Under the pieces are notes generated by a model. It saw only the letters and a list, made by a program, of their open reading frames with translations. It searched no databases and had not been told where the DNA came from. Shown one piece after another: positions 47,716-58,284 of a stretch of DNA of 64,000 bases. Position numbers and translations under genes: made by a program. Source of the stretch: Psococerastis gibbosa (taxonomy: Eukaryota > Arthropoda > Insecta > Psocodea > Psocidae); contig OZ020487.1 in assembly GCA_963971405.1 (NCBI GenBank), positions 37,731,039 through 37,795,038 on the forward strand, written 5' to 3'. Every line of letters starts with the position of its first letter. Positions within the stretch are counted from its first letter, which is position 1.

Positions 47716-47933
47716 ATTACTGTTGTGTTACATGGGTACCGTACCGTAATGCTGTAATGTAATCACAGTCATTTTCAGTGGTGACTGTTTAAATTCAGAG
47801 AATTGTGTTCTTATTGATGTACAGAGTATTGTTGTACGTTGTAGTTAATAACCTGTAGGAAGGTGAACTCAAAATTGGTTTTCCTAAGTAAGATTTTTTT
47901 TCTCTTGTTTTTTTCTTTTAATTGAAGGAAGAA

Positions 47934-48147
47934 TGTTATGTATGATGATGAGGTAGTTCTATGAGGTGCGCTCTGATTGGCTGATGAGTTAGCGCGAAAG
48001 GGTTGCGTCACTGTAGGAAGATGGCGTGGGTTGAATGTATCTGAGCTTTGGATTTTGAAATAATAAACTTAAATTGGGAACCTGATGCCATGTATCAGGT
48101 GAAAATGCAATACCGTACCTATACTATACGTACCTACCCATTTAACA
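47934..48147 (+). repeat. possible 3' LTR of the gypsy fragment
   Basis: A purine stretch GAAGGAAGAA (polypurine-tract-like) is directly followed by TGTTATGTATGATG. TTTAACA at about 48141-48147 could be the matching inverted end, and AATAAA lies inside near 48060. No 5' LTR is in the window to confirm the borders. Confidence 0.35.
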
Positions 48148-48299
48148 GTCCATGTGTTAATAATAAAAAAATGATGCCTACTGTGTCTCTAATCCGCTGT
48201 CAACAGGTCTGTTCTGTTTACGGGCAAATTTTTTTGAACGTACAAACTGAGAAAATTAATAAAATTTGTTAAAATAAATAAGAAGTTTTCAAGTGCGTA

Positions 48300-48494
48300 A
48301 CGAACTATTTTTATGCGCCAATCCACTCGCGCCATCAATGTACGTGGCACGAGCCAAGCCAATGGTGGCGCCTAGTGCCACTTGTAAACACCTTTTTTTA
48401 TGTAAACAACGCTAAAAGAAGCTAAATTTAAGTTTTATAATATTTTATTTTTACTAGAGCCTGTACTAAATTCAATACTCTGCATTTGCTTCTT
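48300..48494 (+). promoter_or_regulatory. putative promoter of the BRMS1-like gene
   Basis: Upstream of the first coding exon are two CCAAT pentamers (48318-48322 and 48359-48363) in a locally GC-richer patch (GTACGTGGCACGAGCCAAGC). No TATA box is clear. The gypsy LTR-like segment ends only about 150-200 bp upstream. Confidence 0.35.
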
Positions 48495-51400
48495 ATGAAT
48501 CATCTTGAGCAGTATGAAATGAACCATTCACCAATTATAATGCATTCAAAACGACAGTCAATGCGGGTAAGTAGGTTACTTCCATACTTTCCCAGTTTCC
48601 GTCGAATGTTCGTATACATTAAAGAAAAAGATGTTTAGCAGATGCAGTTTTTATGATACCTGCCTAGGTGAGAAGAAGCTTAGATGAGAGTCATATTGAT
48701 CAGTGTAGCTAACGACTAACATACAAGAATTAGCATAGGTAATGCTACACTCCGTTTTCCTCTGTTTTTATGGCATTCACTATAAGTAGGTTTGGGCTAT
48801 TTTTTAGTGCCTCTACCTATGCTATATTATTAAAACATGTTTTGTGCTCTCTTATGAGAATGGATATGTTAGGTAATTACAGAGTTTTATTTCCTAGTGC
48901 TTATAAATTGCGTTTGTGTTTACAATTCGACCTTGCAGTGGTTTGTTAAACTTTTTGCATTAAAAAAGCACATTTCTTCTGGGTCTCTAGCAAAAGCAGA
49001 TTTTGACGTATAGAAAATAAACACTCCTTATATGCACAGTATTATGTATTCTGTATCTGCGAATAATTAATTCTTATAACACAGAAAGGATGTTGATTAC
49101 ATAAAATGTTGTTTCAAGTAGGTAGCTCATGGGAAAAAACAGCATTGCCTGGATTGAAGGATAATTTGATGGTCTTAATTATATTTTAAGAATTGACGGG
49201 CTGTGGCATAATGATGTTCGCAGAGTCGTTGAAGTCATTTTTTACCACAAGCTATAAATTATTCTTGACATTCATGTATATAATATACTCTCGGCTATTT
49301 TAGATGGGAATGAAAGATGATAGTGACGGTGAAGATATGGACCGCGATTCCGATTCAGATAAAGTAAGCGGATCCGACCAAGATAGCTCAACCGATCACT
49401 CAGACAGTGACGAGTCGTATTCAGATTTGGATGGCGATGAGCTGGAGAGGCGGAGTGCCGAGTTACAGGACACCTTAATAGACTTTGAAAGACAGTTCTC
49501 AGTTATACGGGAGCAGTAAGTATATATTATAATAGTTGATGCTTATGAGTAATCAGCAAGACAGGAAAAATAAAATGTATCATGAGTTTTGTCTCGATGG
49601 ATGGACCCCTATTCTCGAACTATTAAAAAAAATACGAATCATTAATAATAATAATAATAAGTTTTTAAAGGACGCCAAACCTGTAAAATGAATTCAAAAT
49701 GAAACAACTATCCTGAAGAAGCAGTAGAATCGGGGATGATAGGCTGTGGTCGTTCTGAAAGAATACTTACAAACAGTTCGTCAACATCTGCGGTCAGTAA
49801 AACTGCGTAGGCTTCTAAGATTGTATCTCGGTGGCTCCCGTCAACATTTTTTTATTTTTAAAAGTACGCTTACAGAATGACCACGATCTATCATCCCGGA
49901 TTGTACTGCTTCATCACGTAACTCCAGCCCTCAAAGCCTTTGTATTTATATTAAACGACTAACTCATTAATATAATAGTGGCATTGACTCCACTTTATTT
50001 GGGCCATTAGGTTACTGGCCTATATCGAGATGTCAATCTTCACTGGCTGCAAGCAGTAATTGGCAAGCAAATATATAATATATTGTAGTATTATATGGTA
50101 TATATAACACTGACATTAAATTAACTTTGGTTAAAGAGGTAACCACCTCGTTATAACCGAAATTAGAGGATATGGAAAAAAACTGGCCTTGGCGGGATTC
50201 GAACCCACGATCTACGCCTAACCGGGGCGTCGTCTTAACCGCTGGACCACAAGCCCCGGTTAGGCGTAGATCGTGGGTTCGAATCCCGCCAAGCCCAGTT
50301 TTTTCCATATCCTCTAATTTCGGTTAAGCAAATGTATAATTGCATTCCGAACTAAACTAACGATTGTAACATTACCATATTTGGTCGGGCCCTGCTTACT
50401 AACATTGTTTCATTTAAGATTGTTTAAAGAACGATTCACTCATGTGGATAGTAAACTATTTGAAATTAGGAGCGGAAGAGCTCTTGAATATTTGCAACCA
50501 TTGGAACAACTACAAGAAAATATGCGTATTAGAACCGAAGTTGCCGCTGTCCTCAAACAATTGGCTCTGCAAAGTGTACAACTCCAGATTGACGCTGAGA
50601 CTTCAGCCGCTCAACAAAATCTACAGGTAATCTACCCCTAAAAAACGGGTTTAACCGTACATTTAGTCGTTTACATAAGAATCAGCTTGTCAGCAGGCAG
50701 AAGAAAAGATTTATATTAAAGTAGCAAACCGTTTTTGGCACCGGTGAAGTCGATCGGCGACTAAGACGTGTGTCGCTGTTACGTTATGCATTACGCTTCT
50801 CTATGCTTAGGCGCCCATTCCACCGACCGGCTAGGGCTATTTACAAAAACATTGACGTGGTAGCAGACATTCAAGACTTAGGCCCCGTTTCCACCGACCT
50901 CGCATTGCAGAATTGACGGAAATGTTTATTTTCCTCTATGCCATAGTTAAAATTGATCAATGATCATACAGTAAAATCACTAACAAACAAATTAAAATTA
51001 AAAAATGGCGTCATGGGATATGTTAAGTACAAACATTTTAATAGATTTCTTTAAAAAGAAAAATTCTAATTTCCGTCAATGTCATTTGCATTCTGCAATG
51101 CGAGGTCGGTGGAACGCCACCTAATTCTTGAATGTCTGCTACCACGTCACCGTTTTTGTAAATAGCCCTAGCCGGTCGGTGGAATGGGCGCCTAACACAT
51201 TGGTTGCAAAATGACTTGACTCCGCCTAAATTGGGCATCTGAGTCACTGCTGCCTTCTAAGGACAATAGCCTACATACAGTTGTAACATGTAACTTACCT
51301 ATCAGTGGCGGTAGGGGGCGTGTAGTGCAGATTGGATTGCATTAGGTTTATATCGTATTTTGTATTAAAATACGTCGATTACATCATGGATGAATATACC

Positions 51401-51919
51401 AACCGCCTCACACACAGTATGTCTACAATCCAAAATTTATGTGGTAAATGGGAATACCGCTGATCCTTATCGTATCCTATGTACTCGAGTCGTAGGCCTA
51501 CATGATTACCACCAAAAGAATATTTTATTGAATATTCCCGTCTTTTCGATACAAAGTGTAAAACACCCAAAGCTGTGTATTTATCATGCAAATAAGGATT
51601 TCGAACTTTTATATTCTAGCTAAAGTATGTTGCAAATGGTAAATACTGGTTTCAGAGTGAACAAAAACTGCTCAAAGATTCTATTCAGGAAGAATTGGAG
51701 AATGAACTAAGAAGACTGGAGGAAGATAGGAATAATATAGATGTGAGCTCGGCGTTGTGGGGCACAGAGCTGCCGAAAAGGGGAGGTTCGCGTAGGAAAC
51801 CTGTCACAGTGTCGGGACCTTACATTGTTTACATGATCAGTGATGAGGACATTCTTAGTGATCTGACTGTTATAAAGAAGGCCCTTACAGCTAGCAAAAG
51901 AAAATCGTCGGTACATTGA
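48495..51919 (+). CDS. BRMS1L: BRMS1/BRMS1-like Sin3-HDAC complex subunit (four coding exons)
   Basis: BRMS1 and BRMS1L are Sds3-family subunits that help assemble the Sin3-HDAC co-repressor in the nucleus. Coding exons are 48495-48566, 49304-49515, 50419-50626 and 51656-51919. All are GT-AG, in phase, 756 nt (251 aa). Residues 28-75 are Ser/Asp/Glu-rich, as in the family. Residues about 80-190 form a coiled-coil region with the family signatures ERFTHVDSKLFEI, EYLQPLEQLQENMRIRTEVA, SEQKLLKDSIQEELENELRR and LEEDRNNIDVSSALW. VSGPYIVYM (216-224) is the conserved post-coil motif. Exon 1 (24 residues) is inferred: it has an ATG, an open frame, a good donor GTAAGT and correct phase; otherwise translation could begin at the first codon of exon 2. 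The protein lacks the ~70-residue C-terminal extension of vertebrate BRMS1L and is closer to BRMS1 in length. Confidence 0.9.
49713..49931. mobile_element. MITE with GAAGCAGTA/GGGATGATAG inverted ends
   Basis: The left AGAAGCAGTAGAATCGGGGA, TGATAGGCTGTGGTCGTTCT mirrors the right TGACCACGATCTATCATCCC and GGATTGTACTGCTTCATC. Related pieces lie at 4810-4915, 15290-15440 and 43178-43370. It sits in intron 2 of the BRMS1-like gene. Confidence 0.65.
50154..50326. mobile_element. tRNA-like hairpin element (TAACCGAAATTAGAGGATAT ends)
   Basis: Arms 50154-50228 and 50253-50326 are almost perfect complements around a 24-nt loop. From the outside in, each arm holds TAACCGAAATTAGAGGATAT, GGAAAAAACTGG, then a T-arm/anticodon-arm tRNA half. 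A deleted copy is at 38806-38914. It lies in intron 2 of the BRMS1-like gene. Confidence 0.8.
50185..50256 (-). pseudogene. tRNA-like sequence, anticodon position GGT
   Basis: On the minus strand 72 nt fold as a cloverleaf: acceptor GGGCTTG against CAAGGCC (one mismatch; the opposite arm carries the fully paired CAAGCCC), D arm GTCCAGCGGTTAAGAC, anticodon arm ACGCC-CCGGTTA-GGCGT, variable AGATC, T arm GTGGG-TTCGAAT-CCCGC. The anticodon slot reads GGT (Thr), which eukaryotic nuclear genomes rarely use, and position 33 is C instead of the near-universal U. It is therefore more likely a captured tRNA relic than a working tRNA. Box B GGTTCGAATCC is intact. Confidence 0.5.
50810..51192. mobile_element. 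long hairpin MITE, GGCGCC form (copy 4)
   Basis: 383 bp; GGCGCCCATTCCACCGACCG at both ends (inverted), TTA left and TAA right. It sits in intron 3 of the BRMS1-like gene. Confidence 0.9.
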
Positions 51920-52084
51920 GCTTGGTAGCAGAAAGAGTCTTCTTATCAGTCGACAATTTGAGAAATTCCAAATTGTGCAAATTTGGTCATTTGTTTTTTG
52001 GTACCGTCTTTTGGCCAATGTCATTTTACATGAGCTCAGAATTGATTGTAGAGTCTTTTACATTATTGCTCTTCTGTTTAATAC

Positions 52085-52500
52085 GTTAGTATGCGGAAAT
52101 ACTTTATGATGTTCGAAATGTTGAATTTCGATATTTCAGTGGATTTACAAGTTTTGAGGTCATAGGAACCCAAAAAAGTGGTTTTTATGAAATGTCTGTC
52201 TATCCGTCGCTTCGTCAATTTGTGTTATTTGTGAAAAAATTCTGAAAAATGGCTGCAACGATTTTTTAAAATTTTAATTTTGCAGTCGTTATTAATGTGA
52301 ACAAAACGCAATGGGTTGCTTGCCCCTTGATATTTTGGTTCTGGGGTCAAAAAACAAGACTCAATTTTCAGGAAAATGACTAATAATATTTTTTCTGTGG
52401 AACCTTTCTATCGATGCTTTTTAACTTGAGGTATGTTTTAGGTGTTAAATAAAATAAAATAAAACATATTACTTTCCCAAGCAAAGTTTTGGTTTTAAAG
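52085..52500 (+). repeat. dispersed repeat DR (copy 3)
   Basis: GGATTTACAAGTTTTGAGGT, AAAAGTGGTTTTTATGAAAT and GTCTGTCTATCCGTC match the complement of 42395-42860. It ends in ATAAAATAAAATAAAA, which supplies an AATAAA for the BRMS1-like gene. Confidence 0.65.
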
Positions 52501-52683
52501 AAAAATATATATTTTTAAGAGATGGATGATAATTTGTCCCCAATACGTCATTGCATACCTATGCCGTTATTACTTTGGCGGCTATTCCAGTTGTCAGTTT
52601 TTCTTCAATATTGATACCTAGTGTCATTGACGGAAATATCATCAATGTTGCATTTATATTTTGACACCTCATTCCACTTTTCT

Positions 52684-52957
52684 TCAATAATTGAATGGTT
52701 CCACGGAAGAACGTTGTAACCGACATTTTTTTCGGAACAGTTAGATTCTGAATAACGTAGTAAGCGTGAACAGGAACCGATCTGTGTTTTTATTTTGATG
52801 ATATTCCGATAGATAGGAAAATTAACGTTGAGAACGTTGAAATAGGTTGGATATAAAAAAAGTTTACAGTTAAGACAGAAACCGAAAAAAACCTCTCCTG
52901 AAATTTTTTTAAATTGCTGGTTACAACGTTCTTCCGTGGAACCATTCAATTGATGAT
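52684..52957. mobile_element. MITE with ~33-bp perfect inverted ends
   Basis: AATTGAATGGTTCCACGGAA, GAACGTTGTAACC on the left is exactly mirrored as GGTTACAACGTTCTTCCGTG, GAACCATTCAATT on the right. The interior is non-coding. Confidence 0.75.
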
Positions 52958-52979
52958 TTTTGTTTTCTATTTTTTCCAA

Positions 52980-54600
52980 TTTTGTAAGTTTGGCCGCCGT
53001 TTATCTTTTAATTTTATAATCAACAAGAAATTTTATTATTTAAATTATGAAATAATTCGTTTGTTCTCAAGAAATAAAATAAATTAAAACAACCCTTTGA
53101 TCCATTTGAACATGCCGAGTAAAACAAAAAATGGCATCAATTATTGATGCACAAATGACGGAATATTGACAAGTGGAAGAGCCGGCTTTGTAGTATTACA
53201 ATATATTGGTCTGCCCGTTGTATTCGTATCAATTGAGTGCTTTGCGATAGGGAAAGTCGATTCAACTGAAATTTAACCCTAGGACAATTATTGCACATAA
53301 CATACATATAGTATATCTACCTCGGCACCTACATACATATAATATATAATTTATAGCACATTATGCTGATTGATAAATAAGAAAGCATGTACTGGTTGTC
53401 TCGAACCGGTTTTTTTTATTTATTTTACAACTAATCAAGCTGCAACTGCACATGTGTCCCAGGCACAAGGTTTCAATGTTTTTGGGTGACGATGAAGTAC
53501 TGCAAGAAAAAACAAACCAGTTTGATTGCTGTCAGACCTGTCCAGACCCGACACTCCAGCTGGAAGCACTGGCTCCAGCGTAGAAGTGGGACGGTGCGTT
53601 TTGAGTTTGTTTTCTTCAGACCAACTAGACCAGGTCAGACCGTCTGGTCGGGAGAAGTTTCGCTTCCAACTAAAGTTGCTGCAAATTTAAACATATTTGC
53701 CGGGAACCAATGCTATACCCAAGGCAAACAAAAAGCTACATTTTTAGTTGACAATCTAAATCCAAATGATAGGTTAAGTTAAGCTGTTGGCTACTGTTGT
53801 ACGTTCCTCGCAGAATCTAGTTTGCTAGAATTCACAGAATACTAATACATATAGCCTAACTATAACTATGCTATAATTCATGGAAACAACGCAGTAAACT
53901 GTTTCTGCGCAAAAAAAAATAAAAAGTGATACGCTTCTCGATTAAGTTAAACTAATTCTATGGGAAAGTCTTCCATATAGTATAGTTGCCAGTTGCCCTA
54001 TAAGTCGCTCAGTATAACCGTGACGAGATATAAGGCCTTCTATTGTTAAAAGGCATTCTCAACATCATGAATATCTCGTGTTATTTAAGCAATTAAGACA
54101 CCCCGCGAATGCGACTGGCAAAAAGGGTAGGTTCGGTCATTCATTTTATATTTTCATTGGAAGCATAACAAGCCAGGCCTTGAATAGGGAAGGCTGCGTT
54201 GGCCATTGATCGAAGATGATTTCAGTATAATTTCCCTACAAAAATAATTGTTTAAATCACTGTTATCGCTGTACAAGGTTGAATTTAAAAATAAGATATT
54301 ACATATATATATTTTAGCAGCAGTATGACTGCAATGAAGAATATATGACTAAGATGAAAGCTTCAACGCCTAAATTGGTAATAATTATTATTGTCTTTGT
54401 AGGCCTTTCATGACATTCTCGATGTCCGACGATGTATCGACATTTGTAGCGTAGAAGATTTCGCATGAGGTTTCCAAGCCGTACAGCCGTACACTCAAAA
54501 GTTTACGAAGCGTCTGCAGTAGTATTCGAAATAGGCAGGTGTAACTGTGTAGGCCAACTAGGCAAGATCGATTGCAGTCACACTAGGTACTTCCGCCAAT
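52980..54600. other. intergenic, no gene recognised
   Basis: A 98-codon frame at 53486-53782 is relatively GC-rich but shows no known domain and no splice context, so it was not called as a gene. The rest is AT-rich. Confidence 0.35.
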
Positions 54601-54604
54601 TTTT

Positions 54605-55060
54605 CGGCTTCAGCAGATCATGGCGATTTGGGATTATTATAATACCGGGGATTATTCAATTGTGCGAAATGCGCGGGAAATTCAAATTGATATTTTTGGT
54701 GAGTTTTCAATTTTTTCTCCCACATTTTAATGTTTATTAGTATTTCCTTCAATTATTAAACAATGCAACCATTCTCTTGTATTCTAATAATTTATTAATT
54801 TTAATTTCTCGCGCATACTTTAACACGGTCACGTGACACCTTCCTACTGCGGCCCGATCATGGCGATTTTAATACCAGGTTAATATAATACCCTGGTATT
54901 AAAAATGTAAACAAGATAAATTTTACAATGGAAAGTGCTATTAAAAATTGGTTTGTTTACAGTTTTAACTCCAGGAGTCGGTTAATACCTATCGCCATAA
55001 TCGGCCCACTGAGGTATTAAAAAAATAATCCCAAATCGCCATCATCGGGCTGCAGCACTG
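54605..55060. repeat. compound GGTATTATA MITE cluster (copy 3)
   Basis: CATGGCGATTTGGGATTATT at the left and AATCCCAAATCGCCATCATC at the right enclose two shorter units matching those at 12150-12490 and 12538-12850 (GTCACGTGACACCTTCCTAC; TTTACAATGGAAAGTGCTAT). It is a nested or compound element. Confidence 0.65.
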
Positions 55061-55439
55061 TTTCCGAAGTTAAAAATATTTGAAAGAAAATGTCAATACT
55101 ATTTTGATAAAATTATTTAATTTTTTCTATAAATTAAATTAAAACCGAATAAGTTACATTAGATCATACTACGATATCATATACAGTAGCCTAATTAGGG
55201 AAGAGACAAAACGTAGGTTCAAAATAAATTAAACAACTATCTTTCCGGTATTTTGGTTGAAGAATAAAAGATTTAGATTCGCCTATTAGCCTAGCATATA
55301 TACATTATTAGTTGCAGCGTTATGCACAATATTAAAAAGATGATGTCGATAGCTGCATGAAACTCAACGAGACAAGTCTTGATGAACCCAACATTTAATT
55401 TTGTCCATAATTACTTTCCTATTTATACGTTAGTACGAA

Positions 55440-55660
55440 AGCTTTGTGATGGTCGAAATTTTCCATGTCGATATTTCAACGGATTTGTACGTTCTGAGGT
55501 CAAGGAACCTAAAAAGTGTTTTTTTGCGAAATGTCTGTCCATCGATTTGTGTGCAAATTTTTAATTTCGCATGTAGGTTCACAAAAATAGTAGCCTACCT
55601 TGGGACAATTTTTTTTATTTTGGGCTAAATCAATTTTGAGGGGTTTCACCCTAAAAAAAC
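55440..55660 (+). repeat. dispersed repeat DR (copy 4)
   Basis: TTTGTGATGGTCGAAATTTT, GATTTGTACGTTCTGAGGTC, GCGAAATGTCTGTCCATC. Confidence 0.6.
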
Positions 55661-56149
55661 TGATGCCCCAATGCATGGCATACTGTAATTATTACTGTGT
55701 TTTATTATATTGGTTCTTGACTATCTACCTTCTATCAATTCAGTGCTTTGGGATGAGGAAAATCGAGGGAACTGAAATTTAACCTCAGGACAGTTATTTA
55801 CCATGGAACTACTCATATTATCTATCTCGGTACCTATACTAATCGAAAAATAGGTACGCACACGTACGGGTTCACTCATACCGGTTCTTTTACACTGCCG
55901 TAAGCACCTCGTTCTTATTATTTTATACATATTATTGGAATGGATCCGCCGTAAATGGGTCCTTAAGCAGTAAGGGATATTTTCATTTGGCTTAATACGA
56001 TCATTAATATATTACCAAATGGATGAACCACATCTACTGCCAGCAAATCTACATAGCTATATGGGCTTACGCTCATCGCCGTCAATGATGTATTGTCGGA
56101 AATTTATTTATTTAATCTTAAATGTAGTTGTCAAATTTCTGGTCAATAC

Positions 56150-56290
56150 ACAATTATTATTATTATTATTATCACTGTATGAGTTTTTGTCCCAAATAAG
56201 CGCTAACTTGGGGATGCGGGATGGTATTATTATGTATTGTATTTTTGTAATGTATGCTCCTTGTCCAGGGAATACTGGAAAAGGAAAAGA
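56150..56290 (-). repeat. dispersed repeat E (copy 3, inverted)
   Basis: ATTATTATTATTATTATCAC, GTCCCAAATAAGCGCTAACT, CCTTGTCCAGGGAATACTGG: the complement of 32127-32290, with the AAT tail on the left. Confidence 0.65.
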
Positions 56291-56926
56291 AAGAAAAAAA
56301 GAATTTTAGAGATGACCCATATAATTCAACACAACAGCGAATGTTCGATATTTCTATGTCCTTATAAGTTAAATATTTTATTGATAGATACGGAGGTCAA
56401 ACAAAGTTTCTTGTATTCCGTTAGGAGGAAGTTGTCTGTTGATATTGGCCATCCCTGGATCACTCCTAAATAGGTAGGTTTAAATTTTATATTTCATTTA
56501 ATACTTAAGTTACAAAGATTTGGTCTGTTCAATTAGCAGATGACTCTTTCATACATGGTACTACGAGGAATTGTTTAGTTTTGGTGCAGGGGGTTTTCTG
56601 TGAAACTGATAGGCGACAGAAATTTACCGAATTATGAAGTGCATGGAAAAACTATAGCAACAAAAATGAAAAACACCTTATAATATGGTGTATGAAAGTC
56701 TTCTATCAACTGAATGGACCAAATCTTTATACCTTAAGTATTAAAGGTTAGCTAGCTTCCCATTAATGAAACTATAGTACAAACGTTCAATTAAATTACG
56801 AAAATGTATAGCCTTAACAAAATTCAAAAACAAAATCGTAAATTCCATTTCCCATATTTTCGAATTATAAATGCAATAAATTTATTAATTTTATTACTTC
56901 CCTATTTACAAGTTGGTATATGGAAA

Positions 56927-57430
56927 GCTTTGTGATGGTCGAAATTTTCGGTGGTTTGTACGAAATGTCTGTCTGTCGGTCTATTTGTGCACAAACTAAT
57001 CAATAGATTTCGATGAAATTCGGCATGCAGTATCACAAAAATTATATCTCGGGACCATTTTTGCTTTCCTATTAATACGTTAGTAGTATAAGCAAAGCTT
57101 TGTGATGGTCGAAATTTTCGGTGGTTTGTACGAAATGTCTGTCTGTCGGTCTATTTGTGGACAAACTAATCAATAGATTTTGATGAAATTCGGCATGCAG
57201 TATCACAAAAATTATATCTCGGGACCATTCAGTAGTATAAGCAAAGCTTTGTGACGGTCGAAATTTGAAATTTCGAGATCTCCGTGGATTTACAGGTTTT
57301 GAGGTACCCCCAAAAAGTGGTTTTTACGAAATTTCTGTGAGTCTGATGGTCTGTCAATTTTTGTACAAACTACTCGATGGATTTTGACAAAATTCGGAAT
57401 GTAGGTTTAAAAAAATCATATCTTGGGAAC
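56927..57430 (+). repeat. three tandem units of dispersed repeat DR
   Basis: Units 56927-57059 and 57097-57229 (133 bp each) are nearly identical (GCTTTGTGATGGTCGAAATT to ATCTCGGGACCATT). A third, more diverged unit starts at 57246. The linkers share TTAGTAGTATAAGCAAA, so the middle unit arose by local duplication. Confidence 0.8.
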
Positions 57431-58284
57431 ATTTTTTTCTATTTTGGTGGATTTTAAGTCCCTTTTGAGGATCCTATATATAGATTCTTTCTAACTTCAG
57501 GTATGTTTCAGGTGTTTTAAATAGAGTGACAAAAAAGGAACAGGCTCCTTTCCCTAGAAAAGTATTGGTTTACCATAAAAAATAATTTTTGAAAAATATA
57601 TGGATAATTCACGCCCCACATTGCATTCCCTGCTATTATTAGTTAAGATTACATTTATACAATTTTTAAAAAAAATGTCTCATTTGCAACTAATAGGCTA
57701 TGCATTGATCGATCCAGTGCTTTGATAGATGGATAGTGGAGCCACCCGGTTAAGATTATTATTAACCTATTAAAGTAGCCTACCTACATATATACTAATT
57801 GATAAATAGGAAAGCATGTCCGGGTTCACTAGTACCGGTTCATTAATACTGTATTAATTCATTAATGTCCCGTTAATGGGCAACTTTCTTATAGAATTAC
57901 CAGCTGTGATTGGGGAGTCAATTCCTAATCATAGCGCACAGGTTTAACAAACGGAGAATGCTAGCTCCGATTGTTGACTGGATGGCTTGAGTAGAGCATT
58001 CCATCCCGCCACAAATAATTTTGAACTTACAGTTATTAAATTCCATAATCTACACCAAAATGCTAATAACAGTCATTAATCTTAAAGTCTACTTTATTAT
58101 AATATAAATAATCAATAAAACTAACTGATATTTCGTCGTTAAATGAAATACGTAGTTGCTTTTGTTTTATTGCTATAGGTAAGTTGTCCATGAATGCGAA
58201 ATTTTTGGCTAGCGTTGGCGAAGAACTCGAAAGCAAAAACGCAGCGGTTTTTTTCTAGTACCATTTAGATATGGAAATAAGTTA
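57431..58284. other. intergenic, tail of repeat DR then unannotated AT-rich DNA
   Basis: The end of the DR family (CAGGTATGTTTCAGGTGTTT) reaches about 57620. Beyond it nothing is recognised up to the pogo element. Confidence 0.35.

Noticed and set aside
53486..53782. 98-codon plus-strand frame, somewhat GC-richer than its surroundings
   Set aside because: No recognisable domain, no splice or promoter context, and composition like nearby repeats.
56019..56309. 96-codon frame ending in GNTGKGKERKKEF
   Set aside because: It coincides with dispersed repeat E, which appears in both orientations elsewhere without a preserved frame.
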